A stretch of 64,000 nt of DNA from contig NZ_BMDG01000010.1 of assembly GCF_014635665.1 (NCBI RefSeq), positions 62,001-126,000 on the forward strand. The letters are read 5' to 3'. The notes under the pieces are model-generated. The model was not told the DNA's origin and ran no database searches. It saw only the letters and a program-made list of their open reading frames with translations. Shown here piece after piece: positions 1 through 8,580 of the stretch (positions are counted from its first letter, which is position 1; every line of letters starts with the position of its first letter). Position numbers and translations under genes: made by a program. Source of the DNA: Isoptericola cucumis (GTDB lineage Bacteria; Actinomycetota; Actinomycetes; Actinomycetales; Cellulomonadaceae).

Positions 1-1
1 C

Positions 2-67
2 GACCGCGACACGGGCGAGACGTTCGCGCAGTGGGCGCACCGGGCCGACGAGGAGGCGCTGCGATGA
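2..67 (+). CDS. Ferredoxin-dependent sulfite/nitrite reductase, C-terminal end (5' truncated)
   Basis: Only the last 21 codons are present, in the frame that begins at base 2. The tail contains ETFAQWAHRADEEALR and then TGA, which resembles the C-terminus of actinobacterial NirA-type sulfite reductases. Such enzymes reduce sulfite to sulfide with a siroheme-4Fe4S centre. The stop overlaps the start of cysH as ATGA, so the two genes are translationally coupled, and the next genes make APS reductase and siroheme, which fits. The call rests on a short tail plus context, since the catalytic domains lie outside the window. Confidence 0.7.
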   Translation, partial: DRDTGETFAQWAHRADEEALR

Positions 68-918
68 CCGCGCTCGCCGCGACGCCGGTCGCCGCCACCA
101 GCGCCGTCTCGGCCGGCGGCAGCGGCCGGCTCGCCCGGGTCCGCGAGCGGGCCGCGGCGCGGGAGCGCACGCGGACCGAGCGGCGCGCGGCCCGCGCCTC
201 GCGCCACCGGCGGTCCACCGAGGAGCTGCGCCACGTCGTCGAGCGCGGCCAGGCCCAGCTGCACGCGAGCGCCGACCGGCCGGAGGCGACCGCCGAGGAG
301 GTGATCGCCTGGGCCGTGCGCGAGTTCGGCCCGTGGCTCGCCGTCGCGTCGTCGATGCAGGACACGGTGCTCGCCCACCTCGTCTCCCAGCGGCTCCCGT
401 TCGTCGACGTGCTGTTCGGCGACACCGGGTACCACTTCGCGGAGACGCTGGGCACGCGCGGCGCGGTCGAGATCGAGCTGGACGTCGACGTGGTCGACGT
501 GCGTCCCGAGCTCACCGTGGCCGAGCAGGACGCCGCGCACGGGCCCCGGCTGCACGACCGCGACCCCGAGGCCTGCTGCGCCATGCGGAAGGTCGCGCCC
601 ATGAAGCAGGCCCTGCAGGGGTACGAGGCCTGGGCGACGGGCGTGCGCCGCGGCGAGACGGCGGCACGCGCGAACGCGCCGCTCGTCTCGTTCGACGAGC
701 GCAACGGCGTCGTCAAGCTCAACCCGCTGGCGGCCTGGACCGACGCGGAGGTCGAGGCGTACGCGGCCCGGCACGGGGTCGTCGTCAACCCGCTGCTGTC
801 CGACGGCTACCCGTCGGTGGGCTGCGAGCCCTGCACGCAGCGCGTCGCGCCCGGCGAGGACGCGCGCGCCGGGCGCTGGGCCGGGCGGGACAAGACCGAG
901 TGCGGCCTGCACGGATGA
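64..918 (+). CDS. cysH: Assimilatory APS (adenylyl-sulfate) reductase
   Basis: It reduces adenylyl sulfate to sulfite in cysteine biosynthesis, acting upstream of the sulfite reductase that ends just before it. It has 284 residues when started at the ATG overlapping the preceding stop. Residues 171-172 are the CC pair (CCAMRK), residues 254-257 are CEPC, and the catalytic ECGLH is near the C-terminus with Cys280. The CC...CxxC set is typical of 4Fe-4S APS reductases rather than the cluster-free PAPS type. The first 65 or so residues form an Arg/Ala-rich extension before the PAPS-reductase fold. An in-frame upstream ATG at 31 would overlap the previous gene and is less likely. Confidence 0.93.
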   Translation: MTALAATPVAATSAVSAGGSGRLARVRERAAARERTRTERRAARASRHRRSTEELRHVVERGQAQLHASADRPEATAEEVIAWAVREFGPWLAVASSMQDTVLAHLVSQRLPFVDVLFGDTGYHFAETLGTRGAVEIELDVDVVDVRPELTVAEQDAAHGPRLHDRDPEACCAMRKVAPMKQALQGYEAWATGVRRGETAARANAPLVSFDERNGVVKLNPLAAWTDAEVEAYAARHGVVVNPLLSDGYPSVGCEPCTQRVAPGEDARAGRWAGRDKTECGLHG

Positions 919-2234
919 GCGGACGGAGCACCCCGATGCACGAGACCTACCCCCTGGGGCTGCGGGTGGCCGGACGGCTGGTGATCGTCGTCGGCGGCGG
1001 GCCGGTGGCCCTGCGCCGGGTCGGCGGGCTGCTCGCCGCGGGCGCCCGGGTGCGCGTGATCGCGCCCGACGTCGTGGCTGAGATCGCCGCACTGGTGGCG
1101 CGCGGCGCCGTCGAGCACCTCACGCGCGGCTACCTCACCGGCGACCTCGACGGCGCCTGGCTGGTGCACACCGCCACGGGCGACCCCGTGGTGGACGCGC
1201 ACGTGGCCGCGGACGCCGAGCTGCTGCGCACCTTCTGCGTCACCGCCGGGGACGCCGAGGCGGGCACGGCGTGGGTGCCGGCGGTCGCCCGCACCCGCGT
1301 CGACGACGGCCCGGGCGCACCGGCCGGCCGCGAGGTCACCGTCGCGGTCACGGCCGGCCGCGACCCGCGGCGCGCCCAGCGGGTGCGGGACGCGGTGGCC
1401 GCAGGGCTCGACGACGGCACCCTCCCCCTGCGCCGGGTGCGCCCCGACGGCGCACCCCGTCCCGGGCGGGTCGCGCTGGTCGGCGGGGGCCCCGGGGCCG
1501 CGGGCCTCGTCACGACGCGCGGCCGGCGGCTGCTCGCGACCGCCGACGTGGTGGTCGTCGACCGCCTCGCGCCGCGGTCGCTCCTCGCCGGGCTCGGCGC
1601 CGACGTCGAGGTGGTCGACGTCGGCAAGACGCCCGGCCACCACCCCGTGCCGCAGGAGCGGATCTCGGAGCTGCTCGTCGAGCACGCGCTGGCCGGGCGC
1701 GACGTGGTGCGCCTCAAGGGCGGCGACCCGTACGTGTTCGGCCGCGGCGGCGAGGAGCTCGAGGCGTGCCGCAGCCACGGCATCGAGGTGGAGGTGGTGC
1801 CGGGCGTGACGTCCGCCGTCTCCGTCCCGGCCGCCGCGGGGATCCCGGTCACCCACCGCGGCGTCGCGCACGGCTTCAGCGTCCTCACCGGCCACGAGGA
1901 CGTGGGACACGTCCCGGGCGGCACCGACCACACCGTCGTCCTGCTCATGGGCGTCACGCGCCTCGCGGACACGGCGCGCGCCCTGGTCGCGGCGGGACGC
2001 CCGGCCACGACGCCCGTCGCCGTGGTCGAGGACGGCTTCGGGCCGCGCCAGCGCACGACCGTCGGCACGCTCGCGGACATCGCCGAGCGCGCCGCGCACG
2101 TCGGCGTGCGGGCGCCCGCCGTGACCGTCGTGGGGGACGTGGTGCGTCTCGGCCCGGCGTGGACCGGGGACGCCGCGAGCACCACCGCGGGCGGCGCTCA
2201 CACCCCCGCCGCGCCCGCGGTGAGGGTGTCGTGA
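915..2234 (+). CDS. cysG: Siroheme synthase: precorrin-2 dehydrogenase plus uroporphyrinogen-III C-methyltransferase
   Basis: A 439-residue fusion that methylates uroporphyrinogen III and oxidises precorrin-2 toward siroheme, the cofactor of the neighbouring sulfite reductase. Residues about 10-150 are the NAD-binding dehydrogenase domain (VIVVGGGPVALRRV). From about residue 180 comes the SAM-dependent methyltransferase domain, with RVALVGGGPGAAGL, RLKGGDPYVFGRGGEEL and a proline/alanine-rich tail. The start ATG overlaps the cysH stop (ATGA); a second in-frame ATG is at 936. The metal insertion step is probably done by the separate chelatase gene that follows. Confidence 0.92.
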   Translation: MSGRSTPMHETYPLGLRVAGRLVIVVGGGPVALRRVGGLLAAGARVRVIAPDVVAEIAALVARGAVEHLTRGYLTGDLDGAWLVHTATGDPVVDAHVAADAELLRTFCVTAGDAEAGTAWVPAVARTRVDDGPGAPAGREVTVAVTAGRDPRRAQRVRDAVAAGLDDGTLPLRRVRPDGAPRPGRVALVGGGPGAAGLVTTRGRRLLATADVVVVDRLAPRSLLAGLGADVEVVDVGKTPGHHPVPQERISELLVEHALAGRDVVRLKGGDPYVFGRGGEELEACRSHGIEVEVVPGVTSAVSVPAAAGIPVTHRGVAHGFSVLTGHEDVGHVPGGTDHTVVLLMGVTRLADTARALVAAGRPATTPVAVVEDGFGPRQRTTVGTLADIAERAAHVGVRAPAVTVVGDVVRLGPAWTGDAASTTAGGAHTPAAPAVRVS

Positions 2235-2277
2235 CGACCGTTCACGCGGCCGCAACGGCGGCGGTCGACGACGCGGC

Positions 2278-2283
2278 TAGCCT
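2278..2283 (+). promoter_or_regulatory. -10 hexamer TAGCCT, leaderless start of chelatase gene
   Basis: TAGCCT lies 7 bases before the ATG at 2291. This matches the TANNNT-N6-8-ATG pattern of leaderless actinobacterial mRNAs and supports that start over the in-frame GTG at 2231. Confidence 0.5.
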
Positions 2284-2290
2284 CGCCGGC

Positions 2291-3082
2291 ATGACCGCTC
2301 CGGCCACCGCACCCGCCCTGCTCGCGATCTCGCACGGCACGTCGTCGCCCGCCGGTGCAGGCGCCGTCGCGACCCTGGTCGACGCCGTGGCCGCCCGGCT
2401 CGGCGGCCCCTCCGGCGACTCATCCGGCGGCCCCTCCGGCGGCCCCTCCGGCGGCCAGGTGCCCGTGCACGCCGGGTTCGTCGACGTGCAGCAGCCGGAC
2501 GTGCCGACCTGCCTCGGCGGGCTGCGGGACTCCGCGGCGCGCCGGACCGTGGTCGTGCCCCTGCTCCTGTCCGCCGGGTACCACGTGCACGTCGACCTGC
2601 GCGAGGACGTCGACGCGGCGGCCGCCGCGGGGCAGGACGTCGTGCTCGCCGGGGCCCTGGGCCCGGACGACCGGCTCGTCGGGCTGCTCGCGCGCCGGCT
2701 CGCCGAGGTGGGCCTGGCCGGCGACGACGTCGTGGTCCTGGCCGCGGCCGGCTCGAGCGACCCGCGGGCCGTCGCCGACTGCGAGGAGACGGCGGCGCGG
2801 CTGGCCGAGCGCCTGGGCCGCCGCGTGCGGGTCGGGTACGTCGCCAACGCCACCCCGCGGGTGCACGAGGCCCTCGACGCCGCCCGCGCCGAGCGGCCGG
2901 GCGGGCGCGTCGTCGTCGCGAGCTACCTCCTGGCGCCCGGCTTCTTCGCCGACCTCGCGGCACGGGCGGGCGGCGACGTCACGAGCGCACCGCTCCTCGT
3001 GGCCGGCCAGGACGCCCCGGCCGAGCTGGTCGACGTCGTCCGGGACCGCTTCCGGGCGGCCGCCGGCGCTCCGCGCGGCTGA
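2291..3082 (+). CDS. Sirohydrochlorin chelatase (CbiX/SirB family)
   Basis: This class II chelatase probably inserts Fe2+ into sirohydrochlorin to make siroheme. It has 263 residues. The N-terminus reads LLAISHGTSSPAG, with the conserved metal-binding His of the family. A second half begins near VVVLAAAGSSDPRA and VGYVANATPRVHEAL, so two chelatase lobes are present, as in fused CbiX proteins. A Gly-Pro-Ser repeat of about 18 residues is inserted after residue 38. It is the last gene of the sulfite reductase-cysH-cysG run and may also have its own promoter. It ends 27 bases before the convergent sigma factor gene. Confidence 0.85.
   Translation: MTAPATAPALLAISHGTSSPAGAGAVATLVDAVAARLGGPSGDSSGGPSGGPSGGQVPVHAGFVDVQQPDVPTCLGGLRDSAARRTVVVPLLLSAGYHVHVDLREDVDAAAAAGQDVVLAGALGPDDRLVGLLARRLAEVGLAGDDVVVLAAAGSSDPRAVADCEETAARLAERLGRRVRVGYVANATPRVHEALDAARAERPGGRVVVASYLLAPGFFADLAARAGGDVTSAPLLVAGQDAPAELVDVVRDRFRAAAGAPRG
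2402..2449 (+). repeat. 12-bp tandem repeat inside the chelatase gene
   Basis: Four units of GGCGGCCCCTCC, the second of them diverged (GGCGACTCATCC), followed by a partial fifth. The units are in frame and encode Gly-Gly-Pro-Ser blocks in the first chelatase lobe, so copy number changes would not shift the frame. Confidence 0.85.
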
Positions 3083-3109
3083 TCGGCGCGGGCCCTCGGC
3101 ACGGGACCG

Positions 3110-4309
3110 TCAGCGCCGGCCCGGTACGCCGGCGTTGATCCGGGCGGCCTGGCGCGTCAGGTGGTCGCGCTCGGCCACGTTCGACGCCGCCCGGGCCGCC
3201 GCGGCGTAGAGCCGCGCCGCCGTCGCCAGGTCCCCGTCGCGCTCGTGGAGGTACGCCGCGACCGCGTCGTGGCGGGGCAGGGCGCCGTCGAGCTCCGCCA
3301 GCGCCGCGAGCCCGGCGCGCGGGCCGTCTGCCTCGCCCACCGCCACCGCCCTGTTGAGCCGCACGACCGGGCTGTCGGTGAGGCGTACGAGCTCGTCGTA
3401 CCACTCGACGACCTGCACCCAGTCGGTCTCCTCGGCGCGGGGAGCGTCGGCGTGGAGCGCCGCGATCGCGGCCTGCGCCTGGTACTCCCCCAGCCGGTCG
3501 CGCGCCAGGGCCGCCTGCAGGATCCGCACCCCCTCGGCGATCGCCGTGGTGTCCCACCGGCCGCGGTCCTGCTCGGCCAGCGGCACCAGCGCGCCGTCGG
3601 GCGCCGTGCGGGCGTCCCGCCGGGCGTGGTGGAGCAGCATGAGGGCCAGGAGCCCGGCCACCTCGGGGTGGTCGGACGCCGCGGCCAGCTGCCGGGTGAG
3701 GCGGATCGCCTCGGCGGCGAGGTCGACGTCGCCGGAGTAGCCCTCGTTGAACACCAGGTACAGGACGCGCAGCACGGTCGCGACGTCCCCGGGCCGGTCG
3801 AACCGGTCCCCGCGCGCCACCTCGGCGGAGACCGTGCGCTTGGCGCGGCTGATGCGCTGCGCCATCGTCGCCTCGGGCACCAGGTAGGCCTGCGCGATCT
3901 GGCGGGTCGTGAGCCCGCCGACCGCGCGGAGCGTGAGCGCGACCGCCGACGACGGCGTGAGCGACGGGTGGGCGCACAGGAAGTACAGCCGCAGCGTGTC
4001 GTCCGCGGCGGGCACCGGCCCCGGCTCCGGCTCCTCGCCCGCGTGGTCCTCGCGGCGGCGGCGCGCGGCGTCCGAGCGCGTCGCGTCGAGGAACCGGCGC
4101 CAGGCCACCGTGACCAGCCAGCCCTTCGGGTCCTGCGGCCGGTCGGCCGCCGGGCCCGGGAGCCAGGTGCGGACGGCCTCCACGAGCGCGTCCTGCACGG
4201 CGTCCTCGGCCGCCGCGAAGTCGGCTCCGCGGCGGACGAGGACGCCGATCACCTGGGGCACGAGTCTCCGGAGCAGGACGTCGTCCGGCTCGCTCGCCCG
4301 TGGGGTCAT
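3110..4309 (-). CDS. ECF42-like RNA polymerase sigma factor with C-terminal TPR-like extension
   Basis: It has 399 residues, about twice the size of a minimal ECF sigma factor. Residues 1-90 carry region 2 (DFAAAEDAVQDALVEA, WLVTVAWRRFLDATR), and about 110-175 carry region 4 (LTTRQIAQAYLVPEATMAQRISRAKR). The remaining 220 residues are an alpha-helical extension (the DUF6596/TPR-like part, with FNEGYSG and LNRAVAVGEADGP) seen in ECF42-type sigma factors. These have no classical anti-sigma factor and are typically encoded beside DGPF/YCII proteins, as here: the YCII gene lies 7 bases upstream on the same strand. The C-terminal extension presumably takes part in control; the signal is unknown. 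Confidence 0.88.
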   Translation of the reverse strand: MTPRASEPDDVLLRRLVPQVIGVLVRRGADFAAAEDAVQDALVEAVRTWLPGPAADRPQDPKGWLVTVAWRRFLDATRSDAARRRREDHAGEEPEPGPVPAADDTLRLYFLCAHPSLTPSSAVALTLRAVGGLTTRQIAQAYLVPEATMAQRISRAKRTVSAEVARGDRFDRPGDVATVLRVLYLVFNEGYSGDVDLAAEAIRLTRQLAAASDHPEVAGLLALMLLHHARRDARTAPDGALVPLAEQDRGRWDTTAIAEGVRILQAALARDRLGEYQAQAAIAALHADAPRAEETDWVQVVEWYDELVRLTDSPVVRLNRAVAVGEADGPRAGLAALAELDGALPRHDAVAAYLHERDGDLATAARLYAAAARAASNVAERDHLTRQAARINAGVPGRR

Positions 4310-4316
4310 CGGAGGG

Positions 4317-4724
4317 TCAGTCGGTGACCGAGGGGTGGGCGGCGAGGAACGGCCGGACCTCGAGCCACTCGTGGATCGGCTTCCCGCCGGCCCCGGGGGC
4401 CGCCGACAGCTCGCCGGCCAGCTCCACCGCGCGGTCGTAGCTGTCGACGTCGATCACCATCCAGCCGGCGATGAGGTCCTTGGTCTCCGCGAACGGCCCG
4501 TCAGTGACCGGCGGGCGCCCCTCGCCGTCGTACCGGACCCACGCGCCCTCGGGGGCGAGCGCCTGGCCGTCGACGTACTCCCCCGTCCCCTCGAGCCGCT
4601 TGGCGAAGTCGTCCATGTACGCCAGGTGGGCCGAGACCTCCTCGGGCGTCCACTGGTCCATCGGCACGTCGTTGACCGCCGCCGGGTTGCCCCGGTAGTG
4701 CTTGAGAAGCAGGTACTTGGCCAT
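4317..4724 (-). CDS. YCII-related DGPF-domain protein, partner of the ECF sigma factor
   Basis: A 135-residue single-domain protein with the family signature DGPF at residues 75-78, inside VTDGPFAETKDLIAGW. The ATG at 4724 is preceded by GAGGAG at a good distance; a longer open frame upstream has no such signal. It is the first gene of a two-gene unit with the sigma factor. The biochemical function of DGPF proteins is not established; genetic linkage to ECF42 sigma factors is the main clue. Confidence 0.85.
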   Translation of the reverse strand: MAKYLLLKHYRGNPAAVNDVPMDQWTPEEVSAHLAYMDDFAKRLEGTGEYVDGQALAPEGAWVRYDGEGRPPVTDGPFAETKDLIAGWMVIDVDSYDRAVELAGELSAAPGAGGKPIHEWLEVRPFLAAHPSVTD

Positions 4725-4847
4725 CGTGGTTCTCCTCGGTGCTGCGCGACCCCGGTGGTCGCGTTCATCCCTGGGACGGAGCCGGCCGCGGGTTCTCGAC
4801 ATCGGCGGCGAGACGTCCTCGAAATCGATCCTCGTGCGGGCCCGAGG

Positions 4848-5567
4848 TCACAGCAGGCGGCGCGCCGCCGCCCACCGGGTGAGCTCGTAGCGGCTGGACA
4901 GCTGCAGCTTGCGCAGCACCGCCGACACGTGGGTCTCCACCGTCTTGATGGAGATGAACAGCTCGCTCGCGACCTCGCGGTAGGAGTAGCCGCGCGCGAT
5001 GAGCCGCATGACCTCCTGCTCCCGCTTGGACAGGCGGTCGAGCTCGTCGTCCGCGACCGCGACGTCGCCCGCGGCCGTGCCGAACGCGTCGAGCACGAAG
5101 CCCGCCAGCCGCGGCGAGAACACGGCGTCGCCGCCGGCGACCCGCACCACCGCGCCGGACAGGTCCGTCGCCGAGATGTTCTTCGTGACGTAGCCCCGCG
5201 CACCCGCACGGATGACCGCGACGACGTCCTCCGCGGCGTCGGACACCGACAGCGCGAGGAAGCGCGTGTCGCCGAGCAGGTCCGCGCAGCGCCGCACGAC
5301 CTCGGCGCCGCCGCCGCCGTTGCCACCGGGCAGGTGCACGTCGAGCAGCACCACGGGCGGCCGGTGCTCGTGCACCGCGGCGACCGCCTGGTCGACGTCG
5401 GCCGCCTCCCCCACGACCTGCACGCGGCCGTCGAGGCTCGCGCGCACGCCGGTGCGGAACATGTGGTGGTCGTCGACGAGGACCACCGGCACCGGCCCGG
5501 TCGGGCCGGGGCTGCTCGCCGCGGGGGTGGCGGCCGGGGTCGCGTCGGGGGTGTCGGGCGTGGTCAC
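4848..5567 (-). CDS. LuxR/NarL-family response regulator
   Basis: A 239-residue cytoplasmic transcription regulator. The receiver domain has acidic residues D32-D33, phosphoacceptor D76 (LLDVHLP) and K129. The LuxR helix-turn-helix lies at about 180-235 (LSKREQEVMRLIARGYSYREVA, ISIKTVETHVSAVLRKL). The GTG start at 5567 overlaps the stop of the upstream sensor kinase (GTGA), so the pair is co-translated and should form one two-component system. AAGGAG lies 7-12 bases before the start. A 25-residue Pro/Ala/Thr-rich stretch precedes the receiver domain. Confidence 0.92.
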   Translation of the reverse strand: MTTPDTPDATPAATPAASSPGPTGPVPVVLVDDHHMFRTGVRASLDGRVQVVGEAADVDQAVAAVHEHRPPVVLLDVHLPGGNGGGGAEVVRRCADLLGDTRFLALSVSDAAEDVVAVIRAGARGYVTKNISATDLSGAVVRVAGGDAVFSPRLAGFVLDAFGTAAGDVAVADDELDRLSKREQEVMRLIARGYSYREVASELFISIKTVETHVSAVLRKLQLSSRYELTRWAAARRLL

Positions 5568-6886
5568 GGGCGAGCTCCTTCGTCGATGTCGGTGGTCGTC
5601 CCGGCCGGGACCCCGCTGGTCGTGACGGGCTCGGCCGGCGCGGCGGGCTCGGTGTCGCGGGGGATCCGCAGCCGCACCTCGGTGCCCCAGCCGGGCCGGC
5701 TGGTCACGTCCGCCGTGCCGCCGCGGCGGCGTGTCCGGCCCAGGATGGACTCGCGGACCCCGAACCGGTCGGTGGCGATGTCGTCCATGTCGAAGCCGTC
5801 CCCCCGGTCGCGGACGAACATCTCGACCGCGTCGTCGGTCACCTCGAGGTAGACGGTCACCGGGGGGCGGCCGTGCACGACGGCGTTGACGAGCGCCTCG
5901 CGGGAGGCCTGCAGGAGCGCCGACGACGCCTCCGTGGGGACGCAGTCGCCCACGACGACCACCTCGACCTCGACCGCGCGGCCGTCCTCCACCTCGGCGA
6001 CGAGGGCCCGCAGCTCGGCGGCCAACGACGTGCCCGGCTCGGTCCGGTCCGTGTACAGCCACTCGCGCAGCTCGCGCTCCTGGGCGCGCGCCATCCGCGC
6101 GACCGCCTCGGGGTCGTCGGCGCGGGAGCGGATCAGCGCGAGCGTCTGCAGCACGGAGTCGTGCAGGTGCGCCGCGATGTCGGCCCGCTCGGCCTCGCGG
6201 GCGCGGGCGGCCCGCTCGTCCCCGAGCTCGCGCATCAGGCGCAGCCACCAGGGCGCGAGCATGAGGGCGGCCCCGGCGAGGACGGCGAGCGACGCGGCCG
6301 CCGCCTGCAGGAGCACCGGTATCGGTGCGTCCTGGCCGACGAGCATCAGCACCCCGACCATGACGAGGACGACACCGCCGACGAGCCGCAGGACGAGGGT
6401 CGAACGGCGCCCGCCCCCGGCGCGGCCCACCCAACGACCCCGCTGGGCGGCGTCGAGCTGGCTCCACGCGAGGGCCAGCCCGCCGACCGCCACGAGCACG
6501 GGCAGCACCCACGACGCGCCGGGGTCCCAGCCGGCGCGGATCGCGACCAGCACGAAGGCGCCCGCGATGAGCGTCGCGCCGATCATGATGTCCCGCACCG
6601 GGAGCGCGGACACGGGCCCCTGCAGGCGCAGGCGGGGGGCGAGACGCTGCAGCGAGTTGGGCGCCGCCGCGGCCGCCGCCCGCGGGTCGCCGGACGGGAG
6701 CGTCACCCACCAGAAGACGTACGCCACCAGGCCCGCACCGCCCGCGAGCACGAGCAGCAGGAACGCCACCCGGACCACGAGGACGGGGATCCCCAGGTGG
6801 GCGGCGAGGCCCGCGGCGACCCCGCCGAGCATCCGGCCCTGCGGGGGCCGGCGCAGCGGGAGGCGCGCGGGCAGGTCTGTGGTCAC
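5564..6886 (-). CDS. PspC-domain sensor histidine kinase
   Basis: A 440-residue membrane kinase. Residues about 12-65 form a PspC domain (GRMLGGVAAGLAAHLG, then a hydrophobic helix). Further membrane helices follow to about residue 213. The HisKA_3 dimerisation region has the phosphoacceptor His242 in HLHDSVLQTL, and the C-terminus is an HATPase domain with DRGDGFDMDDI. The GTG start at 6886 is preceded by AGGAGG. The architecture resembles PspC-type kinases such as Streptomyces MacS, which respond to envelope stress. It diverges from a PspC membrane protein gene, the likely functional partner or target. Confidence 0.9.
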   Translation of the reverse strand: MTTDLPARLPLRRPPQGRMLGGVAAGLAAHLGIPVLVVRVAFLLLVLAGGAGLVAYVFWWVTLPSGDPRAAAAAAPNSLQRLAPRLRLQGPVSALPVRDIMIGATLIAGAFVLVAIRAGWDPGASWVLPVLVAVGGLALAWSQLDAAQRGRWVGRAGGGRRSTLVLRLVGGVVLVMVGVLMLVGQDAPIPVLLQAAAASLAVLAGAALMLAPWWLRLMRELGDERAARAREAERADIAAHLHDSVLQTLALIRSRADDPEAVARMARAQERELREWLYTDRTEPGTSLAAELRALVAEVEDGRAVEVEVVVVGDCVPTEASSALLQASREALVNAVVHGRPPVTVYLEVTDDAVEMFVRDRGDGFDMDDIATDRFGVRESILGRTRRRGGTADVTSRPGWGTEVRLRIPRDTEPAAPAEPVTTSGVPAGTTTDIDEGARP

Positions 6887-7023
6887 CCTCCTGATCCTGG
6901 CACGTCGGGAGGCCCCCGGAACCCCCCACGGCGCGGTTTCAGGGTGGTGCTCCCCCATGATTCAGGGTCGCCTCAGGGCTGCACCCGATGCCGTGCGGGC
7001 CGCCGGGTTGCCAGCATGGAGCC

Positions 7024-8580
7024 ATGAGCACCGACGACCTTCCCCAGCCGCCCGGGCCGCAGCCCGGCGCTGGCGCCCCGCCGGCCGGCGACGCCGCGCC
7101 CGGCAGCGGCATCCCGCCCCGCCGCGGCGGCGACGGCTTCTTCGACTCCATCCGCCGCATGGGGGTGGCCCGCTCCGACGACCGCTGGGTCGGCGGCGTG
7201 GCGGGCGGCATCGCCGAGCGCTTCGGGCTCGACCCCCTGCTCGTGCGCGGTCTGCTGATCCTGAGCTTCTTCCTCACGGGCGCCGGCATCGTCATCTACG
7301 CCATCGCGTGGGCGCTGCTGCCGGAGCGCCGGGACGGGCGCATCCACCTGCAGCAGGCGATCCGTGGCGACTTCGACGTCGCGCTCCTGGGCGCGGTCGT
7401 GGTGATGGTCATCGGCTTCGCGTGGGGCGACGGCCTGTGGTCGTGGGGCTTCGGGATCTTCAGCTGGATCGGCGGCCTGCTCTGGATCGCCGTGTGGGTG
7501 GCGATCATCTGGCTCGTCGTCAAGCTGGTGCGCGACCGCCGTGGCCGCAGGGCCGGCGGTCCCGCCGGTCCTGCGGCGGGTCCCGCGGCCGGTCCTCAGA
7601 CGGGCCCTGGCGGCGCGCCCGGACAAGGCGGTGGGCCGGTCCCGTCGCCCGCCCCCTGGACGCCGCAGGACCACTTCACCCCGGCGCCGCCGGCGCCGTA
7701 CGTGGCGACGTCGGCCGCCGCGCCGGCCGACCCGGCGACGACGTCCCCCGTCCCGCCCGCCGGAGGGGCACCCTCCACCGGCGCTGCCTTCACCGGGACG
7801 CCCTCCCCAGGAGCCCCCTACGCCGGGGCGGCGCCGACGGCGCCCGCCCGGCCCGCACCGCCCGTCGTCACTGCCCCGGTCCCGCCCCGCCCGGTGCGGC
7901 GCGGGCCCGGGGCGGGAGCGGTCGGCATCGTGTTCGGGCTGGTGCTGCTGGCCGGCGCGCTCCTCGTCGGCGCCGACCGCGTGGACGACCTCGGGATGCC
8001 CCTCCTCCCGGCCTGGCTGGGCGCCTCGATCGTCATCATCGGGCTCGGGATCGTCGTGACCGGCCTGCGCGGCCGCCGCGGCGGCGTGCTGACCTTCCTC
8101 GCGATCCTCGCCCTGGTCGCGGGGGTCGCCACCTGGCCGTTCGCCGGCGACGACGTCTGGGACCGGTGGCAGGAAGACGGCGCCCCGAACGCCGCCGTGA
8201 TCAGCGACGGGACGCTCACACCGACGTCCACCGAGGAGGCGGAGAACGGCGTGGTCGTGCGCCTCGGCAGCGCCTCGGTGGACCTCACCGAGCTCGACCT
8301 GTCCGAGGTGACGCCTGGCGACCCCGTCGTCGTGCCGATCTCGATGGCGGCCGGCATGACACGCGTCCTGATCCCCGAGGGCGAGGCCGTCGAGGCCGAG
8401 GTCGACGTCATCGCGGGCAACGTGACCTGGCATGCCGACGACACGACCCGGGCGATCAACACCTACACCGACGGCCCGGTGCGGTTCGCCACCGACGAGG
8501 TGGACGAGCACGACGGAGCCCGCCTCCTGCTCGCCGTGGACGTCCGCGCGGGCGACCTGAACATCGAGGAGTCCCGATGA
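7024..8580 (+). CDS. PspC-domain membrane protein with LiaF-like C-terminal region
   Basis: A 518-residue protein. The PspC domain is at about 45-101 (SDDRWVGGVAGGIAERFGLD and a membrane helix), followed by two or three more helices to about residue 168. A Pro/Ala/Gly-rich linker runs to about 300, more helices follow, and then comes a soluble C-terminal beta-rich region of about 120 residues (VVVRLGSASVDLTEL, IAGNVTWHADDT) like those in LiaF-type or cell-wall-stress proteins. The start at 7024 leaves a CAGCAT hexamer 6 bases upstream; in-frame ATG codons at 6988 and 7015 are possible but less favoured. It is divergent from the PspC kinase gene. Confidence 0.82.
   Translation: MSTDDLPQPPGPQPGAGAPPAGDAAPGSGIPPRRGGDGFFDSIRRMGVARSDDRWVGGVAGGIAERFGLDPLLVRGLLILSFFLTGAGIVIYAIAWALLPERRDGRIHLQQAIRGDFDVALLGAVVVMVIGFAWGDGLWSWGFGIFSWIGGLLWIAVWVAIIWLVVKLVRDRRGRRAGGPAGPAAGPAAGPQTGPGGAPGQGGGPVPSPAPWTPQDHFTPAPPAPYVATSAAAPADPATTSPVPPAGGAPSTGAAFTGTPSPGAPYAGAAPTAPARPAPPVVTAPVPPRPVRRGPGAGAVGIVFGLVLLAGALLVGADRVDDLGMPLLPAWLGASIVIIGLGIVVTGLRGRRGGVLTFLAILALVAGVATWPFAGDDVWDRWQEDGAPNAAVISDGTLTPTSTEEAENGVVVRLGSASVDLTELDLSEVTPGDPVVVPISMAAGMTRVLIPEGEAVEAEVDVIAGNVTWHADDTTRAINTYTDGPVRFATDEVDEHDGARLLLAVDVRAGDLNIEESR

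Noticed and set aside
21-900. A transferred island or prophage somewhere in the window
   Set aside because: No integrase, phage gene, tRNA-bounded segment or clear codon-use shift. Even the palindrome region keeps host-like composition.
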